Positions 1 to 8,128 of a stretch of 44,062 nt of DNA are shown in pieces. How positions within the stretch are numbered: position 1 is the stretch's first letter; each line of letters opens with the position of its first letter. The notes under the pieces were generated by a model, which made no database searches, was not told where the DNA came from, and worked only from the letters and a program-made list of their open reading frames with translations. This DNA comes from Thermoplasmata archaeon. GTDB taxonomy: Archaea; Thermoplasmatota; Thermoplasmata; Lutacidiplasmatales; UBA184. Where the stretch lies: assembly GCA_028864975.1 (NCBI GenBank), contig JAGWLG010000030.1:1-44062 (forward strand), given 5' to 3'. A program made the translations under genes and the position numbers.

Positions 1-363
1 GAGGAGCTCTCGCACCGAGCGCTGGTGGAGGGGTTCGTGGCCCGGGACCAGATCGAGCAGGACTTCCGGTGGCTGAAGGACCGGTATGTGGTCTCGGCCA
101 AGCCGTTCCACGTCTGGCACGACGCGACGGTGCCGGGTCACCTCTTCCTGTGCGCGATGGGGCTCCTGCTGCTTCGTTACCTTCAGTGGGAGATGCGAGC
201 CCAGGATCTGTCGATGAAGGAGCTGGTGGAGGCGCTCGAAGCGATCAAGGTGGTCTTGGTGAGAACCACGGAGGGGAAGCCGCGTCTGGTCCTCGAGAAG
301 ATGGGACGGGAGGAGGCCCAGGTGTTCACCGGGCTCAAGCTGGACCAGATGATTCCCGCGTAA
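1..363 (+). CDS. IS1634-type transposase, C-terminal fragment (5' end outside window)
   Basis: The frame is open from the first base of the window to a TAA at 361-363, so only the last 120 residues are seen. The visible part matches the end of IS4-superfamily, IS1634-like DDE transposases. It has a basic segment with I-E-Q-D-F-R-W-L-K, where the Glu fits the third catalytic acid of the Y-x2-R-x3-I-E-x2-F-R-x-L-K signature, then a hydrophobic GHLFLCAMGLLLLRYL stretch typical of this family's C terminus. The reading frame is intact to its stop, so the gene need not be dead. Family membership is inferred from motif pattern. The inverted repeat and the upstream two thirds are not visible. Confidence 0.75.
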   Translation, partial: EELSHRALVEGFVARDQIEQDFRWLKDRYVVSAKPFHVWHDATVPGHLFLCAMGLLLLRYLQWEMRAQDLSMKELVEALEAIKVVLVRTTEGKPRLVLEKMGREEAQVFTGLKLDQMIPA

Positions 364-1147
364 CTCCCCGGAGGGACCCCGAAATCGGCGGTCCTACAGC
401 TACACGATTTACCTCGAGAACTCGCATAGCATGACCAAGTTCCGCCCAGCACCGACGTAGGAGCCTTGGCCGAAGCCCGCGGGGCCCGGCCGCCTCTCCC
501 TTCGGCCAGGGACCCGAGGGAAATGCGGGCCCGGGAGCCGTTCAGCGCGGTGGAGGGGGGGGCACCTGCGGGGCCGGACCCAGGTTCGACACGTAGGTAG
601 GGCGATTCTCCGATAGCCGGCCGAGGGGGCCAAACCCCCCGAAAGACCCCTGGGAAGTCCTCCGCGAATTGAGTTGACCCCCTCGCGGGGCCTCGCGGAG
701 GTCCGCCTGAGCTCGCTACCGCTCGCCTGGTCGCTCCGCTCCCGGACCCTCTCCTTGTTGGAAGGATGGGCGGACCCTTCCATACCGCTCGGCCTGCCAC
801 CCGCGGTCCCCCTCAGGGGGACGCCCCAAGAAGAGGTGTGGTGTTCTCGCCACACCTCGCCCACCTCACAGGGCTCGGCGAGGAACACCCCACGGGGTTC
901 CCCGCCTTATCCGCGCACCCCATCCAGGGGTGTGGCCTCGAGCCCGCGGCGCCCGGTAGGAAAATTGGGCCCCTCTTCGAGGGAGCTTGTCGCAAAGACT
1001 GGGCGCCGTCGCCTGGCATGGGGTTCTGGGAGCGCGCTCTCCCGAGCGCGACCACCCGTAAGGGAGTACGGACGACACACATCGTCCCGCCCAGTCCAGG
1101 AGACCCGAGGCCACAGGACGCCCGCACCGAGGTGAACTGAAGACGAT
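364..1147. other. 784-bp non-coding region between two transposases, rich in hairpins
   Basis: I found no convincing protein gene here. Open frames on both strands are long only because the DNA is extremely GC-rich, and their translations are low-complexity Arg/Pro/Gly/Ser. The right half (about 800-1075) holds a close series of perfect short inverted repeats, listed separately as a candidate IS110 bridge RNA. The left half (364-700) must contain the right end of the IS1634-like element, but no terminal repeat can be set without its left end. The boundary between the two elements is therefore somewhere in this stretch. Confidence 0.6.
800..1147 (+). ncRNA. Candidate IS110 bridge RNA region
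   Basis: This stretch lies directly upstream of the IS110 transposase, where the IS110 group of this family carries its left-end non-coding RNA. Perfect stems visible in order are 806-812/816-822 (7 bp), 833-841/850-858 (9 bp, 8-nt loop), 916-921/927-932 (6 bp, 5-nt loop), 971-975/979-983 (5 bp), 1033-1039/1044-1050 (7 bp, 4-nt loop) and 1056-1060/1067-1071 (5 bp, 6-nt loop). What is known: IS110-family recombinases use a structured bridge RNA whose internal loops pair with target and donor DNA. What is inferred: that this region encodes it. Strand and ends are assumed from the transposase direction. High GC alone produces some hairpins. Confidence 0.4.
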
Positions 1148-2368
1148 ATGGGAGACACGAGAGAGACGAAGAACGAACGTCTGCCGGTCCCACCCCACCC
1201 GGGGGACCACACGCTGGGGATGGATGTCCATCAGAAGACGACCAGCCTCTGCCTGATGGATAACTCCGGTCGCATCGAGAAGGAGTGGACCATCCCCACC
1301 ACGAGGAAGATGCTCGACCAGCTTCACCGCGAGCTGCCCAAGCTCTGCGGGGACGCGCGTGTGATTCTCGGCCTGGAGGCTTCCACAGCCGGGAAGATGG
1401 TCTTCCAGCACCTGCGCAAGCTGGGGCGCGAGACCTACATGGCCCACCCGGCCAAGCTGCGGGCCATCATCACCTCGGAGACCAAGACCGACCGGAACGA
1501 CGCCTGGGAGATCGCGGATCTCTTGCGTTGCAACCGCTTCCCTCAGTCCTACGTCCCCTCCGAGGAGATGGAGCAGGTCCGGACCCTCTTGCGGGTTCGC
1601 GGCGAAGTCGTGGAGAAGCTCAAGCGTGCCAAGAACCAAGTGCACGCCCTTCTGGTGAAGAACGACCAGTACGAACGGGCCTCTCACTTCAACGACATCT
1701 TCGGAGCCCAAGCCCTCCGCTACCTCGAGAAGGTGGGGTTCGCCGACCCTGTGGACCAAGTCCAGCTGCGGATCCTCCTCGAGGAGGCGGAGCTCTACCG
1801 CAGACAGGAAGAGGAGTTCAACGTGGAGCTTTCGAAGCTCGGACTGAAGACCCCGCAGGTCGAGCTCTTCCAGAGCGTTCCCGGAATCGACTATCGCCTG
1901 GCCCTCACCATCGTGGGAGAGGTCGGGGACATCCACCGCTTCCCGAACCGGAAGAAGTTCGCGGCCTACTGTGGCGTGGTTCCGAAGAACCGGGACAGCG
2001 GCGGGAGGGTCGCCGAGCACGCGAAGAAGCGTCACGGGAACCCCCGGCTCACGTGGGCGTTCACCACCGCCGTGAAGGCGGCCCAGAGAGGACGGAGCCG
2101 CTTCGCCACCCTCTACCGTACCCTGGTCCACCGTTTGGGCCCAGCGAAGGCCACCATGGCCGTCGCGCACCGGATCGCCTTCGTGGTGTACGGCATGTGG
2201 AAGAGCGGCAAACCCTACCACGAGTCCGACGAGCAGGAGGGCTCCTACGCCGCGAAGAAGAGGGCACTCGTCCGACGAGCGAAGAAGGAGGTCAAGGTCC
2301 CGACCCTCAGTGACGTCGTGGGGAAACTCCTTTCTCCTCCGACGCCTGGAGGTGCTACCAACTCATGA
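1148..2368 (+). CDS. IS110-family transposase (DEDD recombinase)
   Basis: The 406-residue protein has the two IS110 domains. The N-terminal RuvC-like DEDD domain shows L-G-M-D-V-H-Q-K near residue 24 (first Asp), G-L-E-A-S-T near residue 75 (Glu) and a T-D-R-N-D-A motif near residue 117 (final acidic pair), followed by a coiled segment around 140-165. The C-terminal Transposase_20 domain, about 240-330, carries S-V-P-G-I, an A-A-Y-C-G-V-V-P block and a D-S-G-G-R serine that fits the catalytic Ser of the family. No frameshift is seen, length is normal, and the element may be active. It would cut and rejoin DNA at guide-RNA-specified sites. The 25 residues before the first conserved block leave the exact start uncertain. 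Confidence 0.9.
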   Translation: MGDTRETKNERLPVPPHPGDHTLGMDVHQKTTSLCLMDNSGRIEKEWTIPTTRKMLDQLHRELPKLCGDARVILGLEASTAGKMVFQHLRKLGRETYMAHPAKLRAIITSETKTDRNDAWEIADLLRCNRFPQSYVPSEEMEQVRTLLRVRGEVVEKLKRAKNQVHALLVKNDQYERASHFNDIFGAQALRYLEKVGFADPVDQVQLRILLEEAELYRRQEEEFNVELSKLGLKTPQVELFQSVPGIDYRLALTIVGEVGDIHRFPNRKKFAAYCGVVPKNRDSGGRVAEHAKKRHGNPRLTWAFTTAVKAAQRGRSRFATLYRTLVHRLGPAKATMAVAHRIAFVVYGMWKSGKPYHESDEQEGSYAAKKRALVRRAKKEVKVPTLSDVVGKLLSPPTPGGATNS

Positions 2369-2426
2369 ACAATCACGCCGGCCCTGAATCGCAGGGCGCG
2401 GCGGAGGACTTCCAAGGGAGTTCTTC

Positions 2427-3215
2427 CTACAGCGTGCTCCCCGAGGGGGATTCCCACGTGAGCTCCCCCAGGTCGGTCCCGTCGAGGAGGTAGGCCCGAG
2501 AACTTCCACGACAGAGGAAACGTCGGACCAAGAACCGATGGCCCCGTCGAGGCTCCTCGCGGTTAAGCGCCTCGCTCGCGCAGAGGGGGTTGTACGCCGG
2601 GAGGACGACGATCTCGCGCGCGCGAGGGAGGGGATGCCGACGTCTTCGCCGCTTCGCCCCCGCGGAGAGTTCAGGAAGCCGGGTGCGTACCCAACATCGC
2701 TCCTTGCCCGTTCGGGCTCCCCGCTCCGAGGGAGCGAGCCGGAAGCCCGGGTGGAGATGGCCCACGACTAGCGTCCGTGCCCCCCGGAGCAGTACCGACG
2801 AGGGCCACGAGTGGCCGTGGAAGTACCCCACGCCCTCTCTGAGCACACCGGTCGGAGCGTGGACCACGACCTCCGGCGGGAGCGCCCTGGCGATCCCGGC
2901 GTCGTGGTTCCCCAGGACCAGCTCGCACTCCAGGCCCCCTTCCCGGAGAAGACCGAAGAACTCGAGAAGCTCGTCCCGCACGTGGCGCGGAAGCCCTACG
3001 ATCGGGTCCTTCACGTCCCCTAGGAAGAGGACCCGTCGCACTCCCGTGCGCTCCGCGGCGGCGAGGAGGCCCCCCGCGAGCGACACGGGCGAGCCCGCCT
3101 CCGGCCGAGGGGAGCGAGCGGTCGGGAACGCGAGACCGACATGCACGTCGGCCGCGACCAGCATGGGGCACCGACCCCGAACGACCAGGAGCGGTGAGCC
3201 CCACAGCGGCTCCAC
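2427..3215 (-). CDS. Metallophosphoesterase, COG1407/PdeM-like (ICC-like)
   Basis: A calcineurin-like metallophosphoesterase of about 262 residues. Ligand motifs occur in order: A-D-V-H at residues 22-25, G-D-V-K-D at 66-70 (G-D-x-x-D), G-N-H-D at 102-105, G-H-S at 134-136 and G-H-L-H at 152-155. Together they form a full two-metal site. COG1407 proteins are predicted phosphoesterases, some linked with DNA repair; the substrate cannot be told from sequence. I chose the GTG at 3215 because family members begin about 20 residues before the D-x-H motif. Frame remains open further upstream but with low-complexity residues. It ends 58 bp from the IS110 stop, convergent with it, and is divergent from the proline-rich gene. 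Confidence 0.82.
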   Translation of the reverse strand: MEPLWGSPLLVVRGRCPMLVAADVHVGLAFPTARSPRPEAGSPVSLAGGLLAAAERTGVRRVLFLGDVKDPIVGLPRHVRDELLEFFGLLREGGLECELVLGNHDAGIARALPPEVVVHAPTGVLREGVGYFHGHSWPSSVLLRGARTLVVGHLHPGFRLAPSERGARTGKERCWVRTRLPELSAGAKRRRRRHPLPRAREIVVLPAYNPLCASEALNREEPRRGHRFLVRRFLCRGSSRAYLLDGTDLGELTWESPSGSTL

Positions 3216-3343
3216 GACCGCGGAGGGGCCCCGTCGTTCTCGGGGAGGCGACACCTCGCCTGCGAGACGGCCAGGAAGAAGAGGTTGCGCTCCGTCCTTC
3301 GTCGTCAGCCGTCCTCGGCAGGGCCGGAAGGTGCGGCGGAGCG

Positions 3344-3351
3344 TACATATC
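3344..3351 (+). promoter_or_regulatory. TATA-like box of the proline-rich protein gene
   Basis: TACATATC is an AT-rich spot in very GC-rich surroundings, 24-31 bp before the ATG at 3375. That is the spacing expected for an archaeal leaderless promoter, and it supports the ATG at 3375 over upstream in-frame starts. Confidence 0.5.
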
Positions 3352-3374
3352 TCGACAGAGACCTGTGGTTCCCG

Positions 3375-4646
3375 ATGGTGGTGGGGCCCCAGGTCTACGC
3401 GCCCGCGGAACATCTCCTCATCGCGGTCGACCGGACCTTGGGGACGCTCGACCCCCAGCACGGGGTCGAACGACCTTCCTCCCTAGTTCGCCAGACGTTG
3501 ATGGAGGTGATGGCAGAGCTGTCGGGCACCGCCCGGATCTTCATCGCTCTCCTCGCGAACCCTGAGGTCGCTCCGCCCCCGGGACCGCGCCGGGACCGCG
3601 CCGTCCAGGGGATGCAGGGGCTGATGGAGGACATGAACCAGGTGACGAACTGGATCAACGTCTACGTCGCGAGCCTCACCGGCACGTCGAGGGTGCGGTC
3701 GGTCCGATGCGACGTGCCGTACCTGATGGTGAAGCGTCTGAGGGACCGGATCGCAGACCTCTACTTGGTCCTCCACCCCGGTAACGTGCCGGCGGAGCCA
3801 CCGCCACCGCCCCCTCCCCCCCCAGCTCCGGCCATGTCGTCACGAGCGTCCTTTGCCGTGCATCCGGCCGCCGTCCCGGCGGCTCCCGCGGTGGCCACTC
3901 GTCCCCCTCCCTCTCCACCTCCCCCTCCACCCCCGCCCCCACCTCCGCCGCCTACGGCCCCCCGCCTCCCTGAGGGGGTGACCCTCTTCGTGCCCGCTTC
4001 GGTCCGGCAGCAATGGATTCCGACTCCCCTCCCCGCTGCACCTCCTGCTCCCGCTCCAGTCCCGCCACCCGCTCCGGCCACCTTGCCCCCGCCCTCACCC
4101 GTCCAACCCACGGTCAGAACTGCGGGTGCCCCACCCTCGCCAGCTCCCGCGCCTAGCCCGGCCGCTGTGCCGCCCCCGTCGAAGCCAGCCCCGTCCGTCG
4201 GGACGGCTCCGCAACCGCCGACTCCAACCACGGTGCTTCCGTCCTCACCCGCTTCAATCACTCCGCCGAGTGCTCCTTCCGCACCTGTTCCCGCCTCTTC
4301 GGCCCCACCAGTCCCCGGGCCATTGACGTCCAGCGCCAACCTCTCCGCTCCGACGACAGCTTCTCCCCCTGCGGCAAAGCCTCGTGCGACGAAACGGCCC
4401 ACGAGCGCGGCCAAGGGCCCGACCGCGAAGCCTTCCGGAGGGAAGGTCAAGCGAAAGGCGACAGCGACCTCCTCCGCTCCCGCCGAGGCGACCGAGCCGT
4501 CCTCTCCGCCCGCCACCGTCTCGGAGACGGTGGGTGGGGCGGCAGGGGTCTCCCCTTCCTCCCCCTCCCCCTCCAAGAAAAGCCCCGTGCGCCGTCGCGC
4601 CGCTCCCAAGACGCCTCCCCCCGGCGACCCCCCGCCCAGCGCCTGA
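3375..4646 (+). CDS. Proline-rich protein with conserved-looking N-terminal helical domain
   Basis: About 423 residues and not recognised. Residues 1 to about 135 look folded, with hydrophobic and amphipathic helices (a V-R-Q-T-L-M-E-V-M-A-E-L segment and a V-T-N-W-I-N-V-Y-V segment). From about 140 the chain is disordered, dominated by Pro, Ala and Ser, with polyproline runs of 9 and 13 residues. It ends in a Lys/Arg-rich region (about 340-420) with several K-R and K-K pairs. There is no signal peptide and no membrane segment, so it is probably cytoplasmic. The basic, Pro/Ala-rich tail resembles nucleic-acid-binding tails, but that is only a resemblance. The polyproline tracts are made by C-rich runs that could vary in length by slippage. 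Confidence 0.7.
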   Translation: MVVGPQVYAPAEHLLIAVDRTLGTLDPQHGVERPSSLVRQTLMEVMAELSGTARIFIALLANPEVAPPPGPRRDRAVQGMQGLMEDMNQVTNWINVYVASLTGTSRVRSVRCDVPYLMVKRLRDRIADLYLVLHPGNVPAEPPPPPPPPPAPAMSSRASFAVHPAAVPAAPAVATRPPPSPPPPPPPPPPPPPTAPRLPEGVTLFVPASVRQQWIPTPLPAAPPAPAPVPPPAPATLPPPSPVQPTVRTAGAPPSPAPAPSPAAVPPPSKPAPSVGTAPQPPTPTTVLPSSPASITPPSAPSAPVPASSAPPVPGPLTSSANLSAPTTASPPAAKPRATKRPTSAAKGPTAKPSGGKVKRKATATSSAPAEATEPSSPPATVSETVGGAAGVSPSSPSPSKKSPVRRRAAPKTPPPGDPPPSA

Positions 4647-4713
4647 CGGGGACCGGCTCACGTATCGACAGGCGTTAAGAGGGAACGGCCGCTTCCCGGG
4701 AGCGTATCCCTTC

Positions 4714-5694
4714 ATGTTCACAAACCGGGAGGAAGGGCTCGCTCGGGTCGCGGCGCTCCTTCATCGAGCGGGGTTCTACCTGTTCGATGTCCATCACGTC
4801 CGACCGACCCCCTTCGACCTCATCGCCAGACGGGACTCGACGCTCCTCCTGGTCAAGGTCCTCAAGAACGCGGACGGCCTCGGCCCCGAGGACGCCTCGG
4901 TCCTCCGCCTGGTCGCGGGCGCGATGGGCGCCATCGCGATCGTCGTCGGCGGCACCTCGGGGCCGTACGAGCTCGAGCCGGGGATCCTCTACTCTCGCCA
5001 CGGGGTCGTGATCGTCTCGCTTTCGACCCTGACCGAGTACCTGACGAAGGGCATCCCCCCGATCCTCCTCTCAGGTCCGGGGGGCAAGTTCGCCCGCATC
5101 GATGGCCGGCAGCTGCGTAGGGCCCGGGAAGAGCAAGGGCTCTCCCTGGCGGCGGTGGCCGAAGCGGCAGGGGTCTCCCGACGGACCATCCAGCTCTACG
5201 AGGAAGGCGCGGGGGCCGACCTCGCGATCCTCGACCGCCTGGAACGCTTCCTCGCGGTCCAGTTAGCGATCCCCCTCGACCCCTTCGCGGAGGGGATCGT
5301 CGGGAGCTATCGCTCCCCCACTGAGGAGGAGAGCCCCGTTCGGCCGCGCCCGCAGGGCCCGCTCCCTCCTTCGGTCGCCGAGGAGCTGAACGAGCGAGGT
5401 TGGGACCTCATCATCACGCTACGCACCCCCTTCGACCTCCTGGCCCGCGAAGAGCGGCGCCATGAGGAACGGGTCCTCATCGGGGTCGGAGACCTGCAGA
5501 GCGCCGAGCGTCGCTCCCGCCTGCTCTTCCACGTGGCCCGGGTCGCCGAGGGGGAGAGCCTCTTCGTCGTCCCGGAGCGGCGGTCGCGGACGAACGTCGA
5601 GGGCGTGCCTCTCGTGAGCTACCAGGAGCTTCGTCGGCACGCAGGCCCCGAGGAGCTGCGGGAGCTCCTTCGGGAGCGGCGGAAGCGGCCGTGA
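4714..5694 (+). CDS. Archaeal HTH-type transcriptional regulator, COG1395 family
   Basis: A 326-residue protein resembling the archaeal COG1395 putative HTH regulators. Residues about 1-115 form a nuclease-fold-like sensor domain: F-D-L-I-A-R-R-D-S-T-L-L-L-V-K-V-L-K matches the hydrophobic-D-L-x-A...L-L-V-K-V pattern. A Cro/C1-type helix-turn-helix follows at about 130-185 (Q-L-R-R-A-R-E-E-Q-G-L-S, then S-R-R-T-I-Q-L-Y-E). The C-terminal half, about 220-326, repeats the first domain (W-D-L-I-I-T-L-R-T-P-F-D-L-L-A). I chose the ATG at 4714; the open frame upstream overlaps the proline-rich gene and is low complexity. It overlaps the next gene by 4 bp, so it leads an operon with the Ppx and kinase genes and may regulate it. 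Confidence 0.8.
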   Translation: MFTNREEGLARVAALLHRAGFYLFDVHHVRPTPFDLIARRDSTLLLVKVLKNADGLGPEDASVLRLVAGAMGAIAIVVGGTSGPYELEPGILYSRHGVVIVSLSTLTEYLTKGIPPILLSGPGGKFARIDGRQLRRAREEQGLSLAAVAEAAGVSRRTIQLYEEGAGADLAILDRLERFLAVQLAIPLDPFAEGIVGSYRSPTEEESPVRPRPQGPLPPSVAEELNERGWDLIITLRTPFDLLAREERRHEERVLIGVGDLQSAERRSRLLFHVARVAEGESLFVVPERRSRTNVEGVPLVSYQELRRHAGPEELRELLRERRKRP

Positions 5695-6449
5695 GGCAGG
5701 CGCGAGCGGCCTCGCCGAACCCCCTGCTCCTCTTGGGCGCCGTCCGGGGCCCCGTGGAAGAAGCTTCACGCGTGATGACCGCGTTGGAGGAGTTCGCTCC
5801 CACTCAGGTGGCGATCGGGCTGGCCCCGGAGGAGCTCCACGCGCTCCAACAGCACTTCTCGGACCCTTACGTCGAGCCTTGGGTGCCTCTCGCTTCTTCC
5901 GAGCTCGCCTACGCGAGGGGCATCGCCCGGTTCGGTGCGGTGCGAGTTCCCTCTCCGGCGTTCCTCGGCGCGATCCGGTGGGCGGCCGTGCATGGCGTGG
6001 CGCTGCACGGGGTCGAGCCCCCGGACGAGACCTACAGCGAGCTCTTCGTGGAGCACGTGGGCTACTTCGAGCTCCTGCGACGCACCCTGTCCGAGCGCTC
6101 CTTGCAACGGAATCCCCCGCTGGCGGAGGACTCGGAGACGTTCGCGCTCGCTTGGGAGGCGCGGAGCGGGACCGGGGCAGGGTCCCGTCGGCTCGGAGCG
6201 GCCCGAGTCGGTCATGCTCGCTCGCGGCTCCGCGAGGTCCATCAGGCTCCTCCCCTCGCGGCTCCCGGGACCGGGGGCGCATCGCTCATGAACCGGGTTG
6301 CATTGCTGGTCGACGTGGAACGGTTTCCGGGGTTGCTGAAGGAGCTCGCCCAGGAGCCGGGGAGCGACCTTCGGGAGGCCCCAAGAGCGTCGGAGCCTCT
6401 ACCGACCCGGGCGACCCCACGACCTGAGGGGGACAAGGGCCGGCCATGA
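5691..6449 (+). CDS. Uncharacterised protein, possibly TraB/PrgY-like
   Basis: 252 residues with a GTG start that overlaps the previous stop (GTGA), and a stop that overlaps the next ATG (ATGA), so translation is probably coupled. Residues about 13-50 (L-L-L-L-G-A-V-R-G, then V-A-I-G-L-A-P-E-E-L) resemble the start of TraB/PrgY proteins: a beta strand, a helix, and a V-A-x-x-L-x-x-E-R-like segment. The usual His of the G-T-A-H motif is missing. The middle contains a helical A-I-R-W-A-A-V-H-G-V-A-L-H-G-V segment; the last 90 residues look weakly conserved. The TraB link is a guess from pattern. Position inside the operon suggests a role with the Ppx-kinase group. Confidence 0.6.
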   Translation: MRQARAASPNPLLLLGAVRGPVEEASRVMTALEEFAPTQVAIGLAPEELHALQQHFSDPYVEPWVPLASSELAYARGIARFGAVRVPSPAFLGAIRWAAVHGVALHGVEPPDETYSELFVEHVGYFELLRRTLSERSLQRNPPLAEDSETFALAWEARSGTGAGSRRLGAARVGHARSRLREVHQAPPLAAPGTGGASLMNRVALLVDVERFPGLLKELAQEPGSDLREAPRASEPLPTRATPRPEGDKGRP

Positions 6450-8128
6450 GCCGCGCCGACGTCCCCACCGTGACCTTCCATCCGGATTCCTCGACCCTCG
6501 GGAGTCCGTTGGGCCGTCGGGCCCCCCTGAGAGGGCTGCGAGAGGGAGCGGGATTCGAGCTCTACGACCTTTCGGGATCGGTCCCGGGGGGAGGCCACGT
6601 CGGCGCGACCCTCGCGCCCCGTCCCCATCGCCCGTTCGCGGTCATCGACCTCGGGTCGAACACCGCGCGCCTCGTGATCTACCACGCGGCCCCCGTGGGA
6701 CCCCCCTGGAGCGTGTTCGAGAGCAAGGAGGACCCTCGACTGGTGGGGGAGATCCAGAAGGACGGGAGACTTTCGGAGGACGGGCGCCGGAGCGGGGTCG
6801 CGACGCTCCAGCGGTTCCGGCGCCTGCTCGACGTGCACGGGGTCCGGGACGTCCGGGCCGTCGCGACCAGCGCGGTGCGCGAGGCACCGAACCGGGCGGC
6901 CTTCGTGAGCGAGGTCCACCGGCGGTGCTCGCTCCGGCTCCGCATCCTCTCGGCTCCCGAGGAGGCGCGCTACGCCTTCCTCGGCGTGGCGAGCACCCTT
7001 CCGCTTGAGGACGACCTCCTGATGGACCTGGGAGGGGGCTCGCTCCAGGTGATGGCCGTTCGAGAGGGGCTCTTGCGCGAGAGCCTATCGCTCCGGCTCG
7101 GGGCCCTCCGCCTCCACCGCAAGTTCTTGGATCACGACCCGCCGAAACGGAAGGAGCTCGAAGCCCTGGAGGAGCACATCGAGAAGGCGTTGAAGCCCCT
7201 GGACGCGCTGGATGCGGGGGAGGACGAGCGCGTCATCGGGGTGGGGGGAACGACACGGTCGCTCGCCCACGTGATGCAAGCGACCCGGGGCTACCCGCTC
7301 TCCAGGGTCCATGGCTACACGTTGCGTACCCGCGACCTGGAGCGGCTCTTCGACATCCTTTCGGAAAGCTCGGTCGCCGTGCGGAAGGAGATGCCGGGCC
7401 TCTCGGCGGACCGGGCGGACATCCTGGTCGCCGGTCTCGCGGTTGTCCTCGGCACCCTGCACCGACGGGACGCGGAGGAGCTCACGGTCTCCGGGTGCGG
7501 CATCCGGGAGGGGATCGCCCAGGAGACGCTGGACCGCCCCCTGCCCGCCTCGGTCGCGGAGATGGCCCGGGGCAGCGCGTTGGCCACGCTATGGGCGACG
7601 GGGGTCGACCGCGCGCATGCTCAGCGGGTCCGCGAGCTGTCGCTCGAGGTCTTCGACCTCACGCGGCGACGCCACGAGATGGACCGGGACGGGGAGGAGC
7701 GACTGGCCCTCGAGGTCGCCTCCCTCCTCCATGATGTGGGGACCACGCTCTCTTACCCGGGCCATGCGGCCCACTCCGCCTACTTCCTCCGCAGCCGTCC
7801 GCTCTACGGGCTCACCCATCGCGGTTTCCTGCTCGCCTCCCTCGCGGCGGGGATGAGCGAGGGCGAGGATGTCCCGGGAGGGACCATCAAACGGTATCCC
7901 TCGGTCCTGGAGGAGGACGACGTGGACGTCGCACGACGCCTGGGCGCGATGCTGGCCCTCTCGGAGGCGTTGGGCGACCTGCGCCCCCGACCCCGTTTCC
8001 GGGTGCAGGGGGAACGCTTGACCATCCGTGTCACGGGGGGGACTCCCCCCAACCGAAGGCTTTTCGACCGTGCCTCCCGCTGGCTCAAGCGATCGATGGA
8101 TGTGGAGGTCCATGCCCGACCCACGTGA
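6446..8128 (+). CDS. ppx: Ppx/GppA family phosphatase with HD domain (exopolyphosphatase-like)
   Basis: A 560-residue member of the Ppx/GppA family, which hydrolyses inorganic polyphosphate or pppGpp. The ASKHA fold starts at residue 64 with A-V-I-D-L-G-S-N-T-A-R (phosphate 1 loop). Next come A-P-E-E-A-R-Y at 170-176 (the conserved Glu), D-L-G-G-G-S at 194-199 (phosphate 2 loop) and G-V-G-G-T-T-R at 265-271. The C-terminal part, about 375-530, is an HD-type helical domain with L-L-H-D-V-G at 427-432. The first 60 residues are an extension lacking in most family members; an internal start nearer residue 55 is possible. It sits between the TraB-like gene (4-bp overlap) and the kinase genes. The neighbouring CHAD gene favours polyphosphate as substrate. 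Confidence 0.85.
   Translation: MSRADVPTVTFHPDSSTLGSPLGRRAPLRGLREGAGFELYDLSGSVPGGGHVGATLAPRPHRPFAVIDLGSNTARLVIYHAAPVGPPWSVFESKEDPRLVGEIQKDGRLSEDGRRSGVATLQRFRRLLDVHGVRDVRAVATSAVREAPNRAAFVSEVHRRCSLRLRILSAPEEARYAFLGVASTLPLEDDLLMDLGGGSLQVMAVREGLLRESLSLRLGALRLHRKFLDHDPPKRKELEALEEHIEKALKPLDALDAGEDERVIGVGGTTRSLAHVMQATRGYPLSRVHGYTLRTRDLERLFDILSESSVAVRKEMPGLSADRADILVAGLAVVLGTLHRRDAEELTVSGCGIREGIAQETLDRPLPASVAEMARGSALATLWATGVDRAHAQRVRELSLEVFDLTRRRHEMDRDGEERLALEVASLLHDVGTTLSYPGHAAHSAYFLRSRPLYGLTHRGFLLASLAAGMSEGEDVPGGTIKRYPSVLEEDDVDVARRLGAMLALSEALGDLRPRPRFRVQGERLTIRVTGGTPPNRRLFDRASRWLKRSMDVEVHARPT

Larger units (their letters stand above)
800..2426 (+). mobile_element. IS110-family insertion sequence (ends approximate)
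   Basis: The element consists of a hairpin-rich left non-coding region and one intact recombinase gene. IS110 elements usually lack terminal inverted repeats, so neither end can be read directly. The left limit is set at the start of the hairpin series and the right limit just before the stop codon of the neighbouring phosphoesterase gene, 58 bp after the recombinase stop. With the IS1634-like fragment to its left, the left 2.4 kb of the window is a mobile-element patch. Confidence 0.5.

Noticed and set aside
583..590. T-arm-like GGTTCGAC suggesting a tRNA
   Set aside because: No matching T stem, acceptor stem or anticodon arm could be built around it.
4384..4713. Upstream extension of the HTH regulator
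   Set aside because: It overlaps the 3' end of the proline-rich gene and is Arg/Pro-rich noise; the ATG at 4714 starts the conserved domain.
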